64,000 nt of DNA from an uncultured Myxococcales bacterium (GTDB taxonomy: Bacteria; Myxococcota_A; UBA9042). The stretch's first letter is position 1. The number at the start of each line of letters is the position of its first letter. Positions 8,563 to 16,949 of this stretch are shown here, piece after piece. The DNA lies in NCBI GenBank assembly GCA_903842345.1, contig CAIMLR010000005.1, forward strand, positions 1 through 64,000, in the 5' to 3' direction. Made by a program: the position numbers and the translations under genes. The notes beneath the pieces are model-generated. The model searched no databases. It was not told where the DNA came from and was given only the letters and a program-made list of their open reading frames with translations.

Positions 8563-8623
8563 CCGGTCAGAACCGCGCGCGCAAAGTCGCCAGCCAACGC
8601 TCCGACGTCCACACGAGGCCACC

Positions 8624-9274
8624 ATGCTGCACGGAACCATCCTCGACAAGCCGGAGCCGCGCTGGCCGGCGCTCATCGCGCTCATGGCCGTTGGCGTGCT
8701 GCATTACGCCCTGCCCGACCACCTGAACGTCGGCCCGCCGTGGCTGCTGCTCGCGGTGGTGAGCGTGCTGATTGTGCCAACGGTCATTACGCACCGAACG
8801 GGACGGCACGCGCTGAACCACTTCTTTGGCTTCGCGACGCTGGGGGTGGTGACGCTGTTCCTTTCCGTGGCGCTGGTGCGGCTCATCGAGTTCATGGCGC
8901 AGAACATCGAAGACAACGCGAAACACGCCGTGGCGGGGACGTTGCTCACGTCCGCGCTGGCGCTCTGGGCCACGAATACGCTGGTCTTTGCCTGCTGGTA
9001 CTGGCGGCTGGACGCGGGTGGTCCGCACGCGCGGCATGTCCGCGGCGCGCACAAGCAGGGCGCAATCCTGTTTCCGCAGATGACGCTGGACGGCGTGGCC
9101 TGGCGGCCGGGTTTCATCGACTACTTCTTTGTGGCGTTCAACACGAGTACGGCGTTCTCGCCGACGGACGCGCCGGTCCTCTCGCGGTGGGCGAAAATCC
9201 TGATGATGATTCAGTCGACGATATCGCTGACGACGCTGGCGGTCCTGGTGGGACGCGGCATCAATATGCTGTGA
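8624..9274 (+). CDS. Polytopic membrane protein of unknown function
   Basis: 216 residues from an ATG with a GAGG site. About six hydrophobic segments are visible, with a short His/Arg-rich polar loop (PHARHVRGAHKQG) before the C-terminal pair. The last part, IDYFFVAFNTSTAFSPTDAPVLSRWAK followed by MIQSTISL, resembles the C-terminal block of uncharacterised inner-membrane proteins related to DUF1345. No catalytic motif is apparent. It follows the aminotransferase after 61 bases and is probably co-transcribed. Confidence 0.6.
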   Translation: MLHGTILDKPEPRWPALIALMAVGVLHYALPDHLNVGPPWLLLAVVSVLIVPTVITHRTGRHALNHFFGFATLGVVTLFLSVALVRLIEFMAQNIEDNAKHAVAGTLLTSALALWATNTLVFACWYWRLDAGGPHARHVRGAHKQGAILFPQMTLDGVAWRPGFIDYFFVAFNTSTAFSPTDAPVLSRWAKILMMIQSTISLTTLAVLVGRGINML

Positions 9275-9286
9275 CGCTTTCCGCCG

Positions 9287-9306
9287 CCGTTCGCCGTGGC
9301 GAATGG
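9287..9306. terminator. Inverted repeat between convergent genes
   Basis: A near-perfect inverted repeat (CCGTTCGCC / GGCGAATGG, one G-T pair) sits between the stop of the membrane protein and the stop of the minus-strand sugar dehydrogenase. The position suits a shared bidirectional terminator, but no T-run follows on either strand. Confidence 0.4.
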
Positions 9307-9307
9307 C

Positions 9308-11668
9308 TCAGGGCGCGCACCCAGTCATGGCCGCGATCCACGCCTGCACAAGACTCGCCGCGCCGGGCTGGGCGACCGTCACCGCCACTTGCGGCATGAA
9401 GACGCCGCTTCCCGGCAACGCCAGCAGCCGCTGCAGCAGCACCGACGCGTCCGGCTGACCGGGCGCCACCAGCTGCGTCGCACCGTTGACCGCGCCATTT
9501 TGCGCCGCCGCAGCGCACGCGTGGGTCAGGGACAGCGGCGTGCCAAAGCGCAGATCCATGTCGCTCGGCGCCGCGCCCTGCGGCCGATGGCAATGACTGC
9601 AATTGCTGTGGAGCCACGCGCGCGCCGCCGTCGGCACGTCCGCGGGCAGTTGCGCGAGGTCGGGCAAGGTCGGAAACGCCGCGTCCACTGCGGACGGCGG
9701 CGCGAGCAGCCCCGCGTCACGCAAAGCCTTGACTTGATTGGGCACCGCGTTGCTGCCCCACTGCCCTGGGCGGTTCAGTTGCGCGGTCTGCACGCCGAGC
9801 ACCTGCGCGGCGAAGCTGCCGGCGGCGTGGTGACAGGATGCGCAATCGGCCATCATCGGGTAGCGCCACGTCTGCGTCGTCGTCTGGCCCGCTTGTTGCA
9901 CGGCAAACGTCGCCTGGCCACCGCCACCCGGCAGCAAATCGGCATCCGCGCCATCTGCGCGCCAGCGGTACGTGAAGAACTTCCAGCCGTCCGCGTCGCG
10001 GCGCATGAACCGCGTCTCCACCGGCACCGCGCTGTCGCCGAGGGCAAAGTGCTTGATGAGCAGCGTCCCCAGCGGCAGGTCCCACGACGCGTACGGATCG
10101 GCGGGCGCCGCAATCGGGAGCGTCCCCGGCGCCGCGCCCGGCGGCAGCACGAGAAACCGCTGCTTGCCCGCGCCATCGGACCACAGCGGGACATTCACCG
10201 CGTAGGGCAGCACGCCGTCGGACGGCTCGAGCTTGGCCACATCCAGAAAGCACAGCGTCTCGCTCAGGACCAGCGGCAGCGGCTTGCCCGCGGGCTTGGG
10301 TGCCGCTTCCACGACCTTGAAGATCTGCCCGAGCGGTCCGTAGAGCTGCATCACGTACAGTTCGCCATCGCGATCCTCGCCAAAACTGACCGGCTGGAAC
10401 GTCGCCTTGGCCAGCAGCACGGGGTCCAGCCCGGTCGCCGGCAGCGTGAAGATCTTGCCCTGGTCGTAGTCCGCAAAGATGTACTTGCCGTACAGCGACT
10501 TCTGCTGGCTGCCGCGGTAAACATAGCCGCCGGTAATCGACTTGCCTGACGGATGCTTGTACTCCGCAACCGGCAGCGTCAGCCCCGCCTGCGTGCACGC
10601 GGTCGCCGTGGGCGGAAAGCAGTGCGTCGCCTCCATCGTGTTCCAGCCGTAGTTCTGCCCGCCGACGATTTTGTCGACCTCCTCCCACGTATCCTGCCCG
10701 ACGTCGCCTGCCCAGATCTCGCCGGTCAGCCGGTCCACGCTAAAGCGCCACGGATTGCGCATGCCCCACGTGAAGATCTCCGGCAGGAATGCGCTGTTGC
10801 CGACGAACGGGTTGTCCTTGGGAATGCCGTAACCCAGGGCGCCGGTCGGCGTGTCCGGGTCGATCCGCAGGATCTTCGCCAGCAGCGTCTGGGTATTCTG
10901 GCCGTTGCCGGTGGGATCGTTGGCCGAGCCACCGTCGCCCAGGCCGTAGAGCAGCATCCCCTTGGCGTCAAACGCGATCATGCCGCCTTTGTGGTTGGTG
11001 TAGGGCGGCTGCTTCACGTCGATGACCAGCCGCTCCGTGCTGGCGATGGCGACGTCGTCCGCACCGATGACGTACTCCAGGATCTGCGAGTGCATCGGCG
11101 TCCCGGTCGTCAGCGACACGTACAGCTTGCGATTCTGCTTGAATTTCGGATGCATCGCCGCGGACAGCAGGCCGCCTTCGCCCGCGAGATTCACCTTGGC
11201 CGAGACGTCCACGACGGTCAGCGGCGGCTTGGTCGTCGCCGGATCGTTGTCGATCACCACAAGCTTGCCCGCGCGCTGGACGACGAAGAGGCGATCGGAG
11301 CCGTCGCCCCACGCGCCGAGGAATATCGGCTGCGACAAACCCGCCTTGGCGAATACCGGGACGAGCTGCACGCCTTGCGGTTCGGGCAAATCACCGTCCA
11401 GATGACACGGCGAAGCGCCCACGCCCGCGGGCAGGAGCGACGTGCACGTGGGCGCGCACCCGACGTCGACCGCAGCGTCAGGCGGCGTCCACAGGTCAGG
11501 CTGCTGCCACACGTCCTGGCTGTCTGGCGACGCGGTACCGTCCGGCGTGGCCGCATCGTCGATGGCGTCAGCGCGCGCATCGTCGTCCGCCGCTTCCTCC
11601 GGCGTCGCCGCGGCACGCTGCCCGCACGCCGACATGACCAATACCCAAACGAGCAGAATCCGCCGCAT
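9308..11668 (-). CDS. Lipoprotein: PQQ-type sugar dehydrogenase fused to diheme cytochrome c domain
   Basis: 786 residues. A signal peptide ends at a lipobox Cys15 (VMSAC), followed by an Asp/Ala-rich linker (to about residue 75). A glucose/sorbosone-dehydrogenase-type six-bladed propeller covers about 95-440, with the family phrases GEGGLLSAAMHP, YGLGDGGSANDP, GMRNPWRFS and GDVGQDTWEEV. The C-terminal half (about 460-786) matches the diheme SO2930-type cytochrome family (GVLPYAVNVPLWSDGA, ETRFMRR) and has CxxCH heme motifs at about 608-612 and 687-691. The fusion can pass substrate electrons directly from the quinone enzyme to heme on the cell surface or in the periplasm. The start has GGAGG upstream; 111 bases separate it from the divergent thioredoxin-like gene. 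Confidence 0.82.
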   Translation of the reverse strand: MRRILLVWVLVMSACGQRAAATPEEAADDDARADAIDDAATPDGTASPDSQDVWQQPDLWTPPDAAVDVGCAPTCTSLLPAGVGASPCHLDGDLPEPQGVQLVPVFAKAGLSQPIFLGAWGDGSDRLFVVQRAGKLVVIDNDPATTKPPLTVVDVSAKVNLAGEGGLLSAAMHPKFKQNRKLYVSLTTGTPMHSQILEYVIGADDVAIASTERLVIDVKQPPYTNHKGGMIAFDAKGMLLYGLGDGGSANDPTGNGQNTQTLLAKILRIDPDTPTGALGYGIPKDNPFVGNSAFLPEIFTWGMRNPWRFSVDRLTGEIWAGDVGQDTWEEVDKIVGGQNYGWNTMEATHCFPPTATACTQAGLTLPVAEYKHPSGKSITGGYVYRGSQQKSLYGKYIFADYDQGKIFTLPATGLDPVLLAKATFQPVSFGEDRDGELYVMQLYGPLGQIFKVVEAAPKPAGKPLPLVLSETLCFLDVAKLEPSDGVLPYAVNVPLWSDGAGKQRFLVLPPGAAPGTLPIAAPADPYASWDLPLGTLLIKHFALGDSAVPVETRFMRRDADGWKFFTYRWRADGADADLLPGGGGQATFAVQQAGQTTTQTWRYPMMADCASCHHAAGSFAAQVLGVQTAQLNRPGQWGSNAVPNQVKALRDAGLLAPPSAVDAAFPTLPDLAQLPADVPTAARAWLHSNCSHCHRPQGAAPSDMDLRFGTPLSLTHACAAAAQNGAVNGATQLVAPGQPDASVLLQRLLALPGSGVFMPQVAVTVAQPGAASLVQAWIAAMTGCAP

Positions 11669-11779
11669 GCAACCTCCACCCGGTATCATCGCGATTTTGC
11701 GCGGGCTGGGAAGCGCAAACCAGCCAAGCCGTCGCAGACAGTGGCATCTCGCCGGCCGCCTTGCTACCATCCGCGGCCC

Positions 11780-12808
11780 ATGCTGAAACGCCTCCTGCTC
11801 GCCATCGCCCTGCTCCTGCCATCCCTGACTGCGCTCGCCGCGCACAAGGAGACGCGCCACGCCCATTACCTGCACCGCAAAGGTCCGCAGGCGCTGCGCG
11901 ATTTGCTGCACACGGAATTGTCGGACGCCCGCGCCAAGCACGAGCCGGTGGTGCTGATGTTCACCGCAGATTGGTGCTCGCCGTGCAAGGCCATCAAGGA
12001 ATACGCGGAGGCGTCCAGCGCGGTGCGCAAGGTGCTGGAGAAGGGCCGCCTTGTGTACATCGACGTGGATGAATGGCGCGGGCCGGCGCAATCGCTGTTC
12101 CAGGGCATCGACGTGTCCAAGCTGCCGACGCTGGTGAGCGTGGATTTTGACGGCCGGGCGCAGCGCAATTGCTACGGCACGGATCTGGGGCTGCTGTCCG
12201 AGGACGCGGTCGCGACCAACCTGCAGCGGCTCCTCAATGGCCAATCGCCGGACAAGCCGTTCTACGCCGACAAACCGGACGTGGAGAAGCAGTTGGTGCT
12301 GCATCAGGCGCAGGCGCAGGGCCTCAAGTCCAAGGGCGTGCCGACGCTGGAGGTGGCGGCGACGGGCGCGGGCGCGGCGCGCAAGCTGAAGCTGACGATC
12401 CACAACAACGACGGGCCGCGGCGCTGGTTCCTGGTGCCGATGAACGCCGGCGCGCCGCTGACGGACGCCGTGAAAGTGACGGCGTGGAAGGCGCTCCGGT
12501 GGAGCGAGCACGTGCGCGCCGACTACCTGCAGTTTGACGGGACGCCGCCGTTCTACGCGATTCCGGTGGCGGGCTACGGCGGGGTGGAACTGGATGCGTG
12601 GCCGCTGCCGGGGACGGTCAAGGGTGGAACGCTGGCGGTGTACGAGTTGGACCGGCTGACGATTGACGGGCAGGAGCAGCAGTTTCAGCAGAAGCTGCCT
12701 TACGAGCTGAGAATTGAGCACCCCGAGCAGGTGGCGCAAGGCCGGACGGGCGGCGCGGCGAAAGTCGAGTTCAAGGTGCACGCGAAGCACACGGTCAAGC
12801 TGAAGTAG
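11780..12808 (+). CDS. Exported thioredoxin-like protein with extra C-terminal domain
   Basis: 342 residues. A cleavable signal peptide (to about Ala21) precedes a thioredoxin fold with the active site WCSPC (Cys66-x2-Cys69) and a cis-Pro strand (SKLPTLVSV). The C-terminal half (about 170-342) is beta-rich and of unknown type. It should act in the periplasm or outer membrane as a thiol-disulfide oxidoreductase. It is transcribed divergently from the cytochrome-containing lipoprotein, where CxxCH maturation needs reduced cysteines, so a role in heme attachment is possible but unproven. The ATG at 11780 fits the signal peptide; the long open frame upstream is antisense to the neighbour. Confidence 0.75.
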   Translation: MLKRLLLAIALLLPSLTALAAHKETRHAHYLHRKGPQALRDLLHTELSDARAKHEPVVLMFTADWCSPCKAIKEYAEASSAVRKVLEKGRLVYIDVDEWRGPAQSLFQGIDVSKLPTLVSVDFDGRAQRNCYGTDLGLLSEDAVATNLQRLLNGQSPDKPFYADKPDVEKQLVLHQAQAQGLKSKGVPTLEVAATGAGAARKLKLTIHNNDGPRRWFLVPMNAGAPLTDAVKVTAWKALRWSEHVRADYLQFDGTPPFYAIPVAGYGGVELDAWPLPGTVKGGTLAVYELDRLTIDGQEQQFQQKLPYELRIEHPEQVAQGRTGGAAKVEFKVHAKHTVKLK

Positions 12809-12836
12809 CCGCGCGTGGCGGGCGAATGACGGCGGG

Positions 12837-14792
12837 TCAGCGGGAGCGCGGCTGGATCCGGTAGAAACCGACCTCGTAGCCGTCGCGGCCGGCGGCGGCG
12901 TGAAACGTCGGCGGATACGGCAGGTTGGCAAGGTGCGTCGTCAGGACGGGCTCGAGCCGGTAGTGGGTGCGCGCCGCTGCACACGCGGGTCCCGCGCCAA
13001 TCTGCGCCTGGGCGGATGAGCCATGGCTCACGTAGCACGCCATGCCGAGGTAGATGAGCGTCTTGCCGTCGGCCTCGGGCCACTGGCCCGCTTGAAACGC
13101 GTCCTCCAGATCGGTGAATTGCCAATCACGCGCGGACCGCAGCGGCAGGTAGCGCGGGAACCCACCGAGCGTCGCGCCGCGCATCGGCGCAAGGAGGGTG
13201 ATGCCAGTGGGCAAGCGCGGGACGCCATCGACGAGGAATCGCCATTCCAGCTGCTGGTCGTACAGGCGGCCCACGTACGCGATCCGTCCAGCCCATTGCG
13301 CGGTGATGATCGCCACCGCGGCGACGATTTGCGCGCGCCGCGAGATCCGCGGCAGCGTCAGGTCCAGCGCGTGGCCGGCGACGACGGTTAGCAGGAGCAT
13401 CGGCACGAACTGCGTGCGCTGCGCGTAGGGCCCTTGGGTGCAGAAAAACGCGAGCGGCAGGACGCTCAGGACCACGTGCATCGTCACGAGCGCGGCCATG
13501 CGCGCGCGGGCGTGCCGCCAGCCCCACACGAGCCCGCCCACGACCAGGAGGTCATAGAGCGGTGACGTGATCTCGGGATCAAACGGGGCGTAAACGTGCA
13601 GCATCGCCTGCGGATTGATCGCGAGCGACTTGCCGACGTGGCCATCGGCGATGCCAACGAGGCGCGGCAGAAGCAGCACAACGCCGACGACCGCCGCCAG
13701 CGCCAACGGCCGCCACGGGAGGTCACGCAGCCGACCGGAGCCGTGGACCGCGAGCATCAGCGCGAGAAGCACGACCGGGAACATCAGCCACTCGGGACGC
13801 GATTGCATTGCGAGCACGCTGGCAGTGACGGTCAGCGCCAGCAGCGCACCTTGCGCACGCGCCAGCCAGCGGAGCCAGGCCGTCATGGCGACCGTCGCGA
13901 GGAAGAGCGTCATCGGCCACGGTTCTTCGCAGGCGGCGAAACGCAGGGCCAGCGGCGAAAGTGCCGCGCAAAATCCGACGAAGAGCGCGGTGGTCCGCGC
14001 GCCAAAGAGTGCCACATCGAACGCCATGAGCGCGGGAACGGCCAGAATGGAAAAGACCAGCGACACACCAAAGAGGGCGTCGACCCCGGCACCGGTCCAG
14101 TCGTTCACGAGCAGGACGAGGGCGGTCAGGCTCTCGCCATAGTCCCATTTGCCACCCGAAACGAGAAAATCCGTGTGCATGGCGATGCGGAAATTCTCGT
14201 GGAGAAACGTCCGCGGCGACATCGCGACACGCAGGACCAGCCCCAGCAGCGTGATGCCCAGCGCGCCCAGCGCCAGCGGTGAACGCCACGCGTGGCGACG
14301 ACGCCAGAGGACGAGCGCGCCGGCAACGGCGAAGCCCAACCACGCCAACAGCGCCACGATGCGCTCCCGGTAATGCGGAGGCGTCTGTGGCGGAGCGCGG
14401 CGCGGTGGCCGCGGGGCGACATGCTGCCAAGGCAGCGGGTTGGCGTGAGGCTTGGCAATTTCCGCTTGGACGCGCTGACACACGTTGGCCGGCAACTCAA
14501 CGGGGCACGCGACGTCAAGCACCAGCGTTGGACTCTCAGTCGGCGCAACGGCCACCCAGCGGACCATCGGCGCGCTCGCCTGCTTGAGGCCAAGGCGCAC
14601 CTGCGCATGGTCAATCGCGATGTTCTCCAGTTGCCAGTCGTCCGCCACGGTCGCGCCGGAAGCCAAGGGCAGCAGCCAAGCCTCGACCTGGGATTCGCGC
14701 CCCGCCGGAATGACCCACGCGGCCTGACCGACCGCCGGCAGCAGCAGCAGCACCAGCGCCGCCAACAGCTGGTGAATCCGCAGAAACGGCAT
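12837..14792 (-). CDS. Polytopic membrane protein, GT-C glycosyltransferase-like
   Basis: About 651 residues. It has an N-terminal signal-like helix, a soluble domain of roughly 110 residues, then about ten membrane segments and a C-terminal soluble part. The order resembles GT-C (ArnT/PMT-like) lipid-linked-sugar transferases: a loop with RTFLHENF after the second membrane helix, a long hydrophobic bundle, and a C-terminal periplasmic domain. A definitive acidic catalytic motif is not evident, so the name is tentative. The start at 14792 was chosen because it begins a clean hydrophobic segment, but no strong ribosome site is present and GTG at 14813 is an alternative. Confidence 0.55.
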   Translation of the reverse strand: MPFLRIHQLLAALVLLLLPAVGQAAWVIPAGRESQVEAWLLPLASGATVADDWQLENIAIDHAQVRLGLKQASAPMVRWVAVAPTESPTLVLDVACPVELPANVCQRVQAEIAKPHANPLPWQHVAPRPPRRAPPQTPPHYRERIVALLAWLGFAVAGALVLWRRRHAWRSPLALGALGITLLGLVLRVAMSPRTFLHENFRIAMHTDFLVSGGKWDYGESLTALVLLVNDWTGAGVDALFGVSLVFSILAVPALMAFDVALFGARTTALFVGFCAALSPLALRFAACEEPWPMTLFLATVAMTAWLRWLARAQGALLALTVTASVLAMQSRPEWLMFPVVLLALMLAVHGSGRLRDLPWRPLALAAVVGVVLLLPRLVGIADGHVGKSLAINPQAMLHVYAPFDPEITSPLYDLLVVGGLVWGWRHARARMAALVTMHVVLSVLPLAFFCTQGPYAQRTQFVPMLLLTVVAGHALDLTLPRISRRAQIVAAVAIITAQWAGRIAYVGRLYDQQLEWRFLVDGVPRLPTGITLLAPMRGATLGGFPRYLPLRSARDWQFTDLEDAFQAGQWPEADGKTLIYLGMACYVSHGSSAQAQIGAGPACAAARTHYRLEPVLTTHLANLPYPPTFHAAAGRDGYEVGFYRIQPRSR

Positions 14793-15374
14793 GTCGCGAA
14801 ACGGAATGCCCACGGCCACCCGCCAAGGCGCCGGGGCGTCACGTCCAGCCTTTCTGTTGTCGCAAGCCATCCACCGCCCCACTTGGAGCCGAGCATGACG
14901 CGTCCCGTCGCCCCGGTCCAGCCGCCACGCAGCGCCCTCGGCCGCTGCGTGTGCGAGACTGTGTTTTGGGGAGTGCCACGCCGGCGACAATCGGGCCCGA
15001 CCGGGCGTGGTTTGAGCTTTGCGCCGGGCCTCCACGCAGCCCAGCAAAAAGCCTCCCCCGCCGGCGCCCAGCTCACGCTGGACGCACCACCACCTTAGCG
15101 GTCCCGCAGCGTTTCCGCCGCGCCCGCCCCTCCGTGTGGGCCGCGGGCATTCGCCAGCGACCTCCCGGAAGCCAAGTTGTGGGCACACAGTTCCCCCGCC
15201 CGTACGCGCGGCTTCGCCATGAGCAACGGCCCAGCCCGACCGTCAGGAAAGTGTTCGTGAGTTGCGGGATTTTGCCGCGGCGAGAGCGAAAGAAAATTCC
15301 AGTTCGCCGCAAAAACTTGCCGCGACGAACCGCCTGCTGGCGATGTGCCCGCCACCGGCATAGAATCCGCCGCC
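14793..15374. other. Divergent intergenic region, no gene called
   Basis: About 580 bases between the membrane protein (minus) and the AtoE-type transporter (plus). Short open frames here are Pro/Arg-rich and without ribosome sites or recognisable domains. A TAGAAT hexamer at 15361-15366 lies only nine bases before the transporter ATG, without a good -35 box. Confidence 0.4.
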
Positions 15375-16808
15375 ATGCCGACGCTGCCCGCCAGCTCCAA
15401 CGCCCTCAACCGCCTCGCCCTCCGCATGACCGCCTTGGCCGAACGCTGGCTCCCCGACGCCTTCGTCTTCGCGCTCATCGGCACGCTCCTCGTCGTCATC
15501 GCTGCATTATTTGCTACGAATTTCAACTTCATCCAAGTCATCAACTCGTGGCAGGGCGGCATTTGGTCCCTGGTCCCCTTCACGCTGCAAATGGCCATGG
15601 TTGTCATCGGCGGCACGGTCGTCGCTACCGCCGCGCCGGTCCAGCGCTTCATCGAACGCATCGCCCGCATCCCGCAATCGCCCCGCCAGGCCACGGTTCT
15701 CTGCGCCGTCGCGTCGATGGTCACGAGCTGGTTCAACTGGGGATTTGGCCTCATTTTCGCCGCCGTCCTGGCGCGCGCGTTGGCCCGGCAGGTCAAGCAG
15801 GTCGATTACCGCACGCTCGCCGCGACAACGCTGCTGGGGCTTGGCACGGTGTGGGCACAGGGGCTGTCGGGCTCGGCGGCGCTGCAGATGGCCACGCCAG
15901 GCCTCCTGCCGCCAGCGATTCGGGCGATTGCCGCTGGCAAGGACGCGGCGGGCGCGGAACTCGTCAAGGGTGGCATCATCGGCCTGCAGCACACGATTTT
16001 CCTGTGGCAGTCGTTCGCGTGTGTGGCGATCGAGATTGGCCTTGTCGCGCTGCTGATTGCCGCCATCACGCCCGTGGGGCCGCACGCGCGCACAGCGGCG
16101 GATCTGGGCGTCGACCTGTTGGAGCCCGTGGACGAGGCAACTGACACGCCCCGCCATCCCGGCGAGTGGCTGGAACATCAGGCGTGGCTGTCGTGGATCG
16201 TCGTCCTGCTCGGCACCGCGTACATCGGCATCGCGCTCTACACCGCCGAGCACATCGCCGCCGCCATCACGCTGAACCTCGTCAACCTCGCGCTCCTGAC
16301 GCTGGGCTTCGCGCTCCACCGCACGCCCGCGCGCCTGGCCCGCGCGTTCGCCCGCGCGACGCCGTCCGTGTGGGGCCTGCTGCTGCAGTTTCCGCTCTAT
16401 GGCGGCATCGCCGCGCTGATTGTCGACACCAAGCTCAATGACCGCATCGCCGACCTGTTCACCCGCCTCGCCACGCCGACGACGTTTCCGCCGCTGATTG
16501 CCGCCTATTCCGCGCTGCTGGGGATTTTCGTGCCGTCGGGCGGGTCGAAATGGGTGATTGAAGCGCCGTACGTGCTGGCGGCTGCGCATCGGCTGCATGT
16601 GCACTTGGGCTGGACGGTCGCGGTCTACGACCTGGGCGAAGCGCTGGCCAACCTCGTGCAGCCGTTTTGGATGCTGCCGGTGCTCGGGATGCTCGGACTC
16701 AAGGCCCGCGACGTGATGGGGGTGACGTGGACCGTGTTCCTCGTGATGGCGCCGGTCGTGCTGGGGCTTGTGACAGTGTTTGGCGCAACGTTGGGCTGGC
16801 CGCTGTAG
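15375..16808 (+). CDS. atoE: Short-chain fatty acid transporter, AtoE family
   Basis: 477 residues with about 12 membrane segments, near the usual AtoE length. Family-like stretches include the early ALRMTALAERWLPDAFVFALIGTLLV, the FNWGFGLIFAAVLAR helix, HTIFLWQSF, and the C-terminal GIFVPSGGSKWVIEAPYV and LANLVQPFWMLPVLGMLGLKARD blocks. Family members take up short-chain fatty acids such as acetoacetate or butyrate. The ATG at 15375 was chosen to match the family N-terminus. No acetoacetate-CoA transferase genes lie nearby, so the gene stands alone. Confidence 0.85.
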   Translation: MPTLPASSNALNRLALRMTALAERWLPDAFVFALIGTLLVVIAALFATNFNFIQVINSWQGGIWSLVPFTLQMAMVVIGGTVVATAAPVQRFIERIARIPQSPRQATVLCAVASMVTSWFNWGFGLIFAAVLARALARQVKQVDYRTLAATTLLGLGTVWAQGLSGSAALQMATPGLLPPAIRAIAAGKDAAGAELVKGGIIGLQHTIFLWQSFACVAIEIGLVALLIAAITPVGPHARTAADLGVDLLEPVDEATDTPRHPGEWLEHQAWLSWIVVLLGTAYIGIALYTAEHIAAAITLNLVNLALLTLGFALHRTPARLARAFARATPSVWGLLLQFPLYGGIAALIVDTKLNDRIADLFTRLATPTTFPPLIAAYSALLGIFVPSGGSKWVIEAPYVLAAAHRLHVHLGWTVAVYDLGEALANLVQPFWMLPVLGMLGLKARDVMGVTWTVFLVMAPVVLGLVTVFGATLGWPL

Positions 16809-16949
16809 TCGGGGCTGCCCGTCAGGTCGGTTGCCCCGGCGGAATCGCCGAAAAGACTTGCTTGACACGGTTCTTCCGGCCACGCCATGCTGGCGCGGAA
16901 CGTATTGCCCCCTGCCAATTTGGCCGGGCCGACGCGCCAAAGGACTCTC

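Noticed and set aside
15361-15366. TAGAAT as promoter -10 of the AtoE-type gene
   Set aside because: Only nine bases from the ATG and no -35 match at normal spacing.
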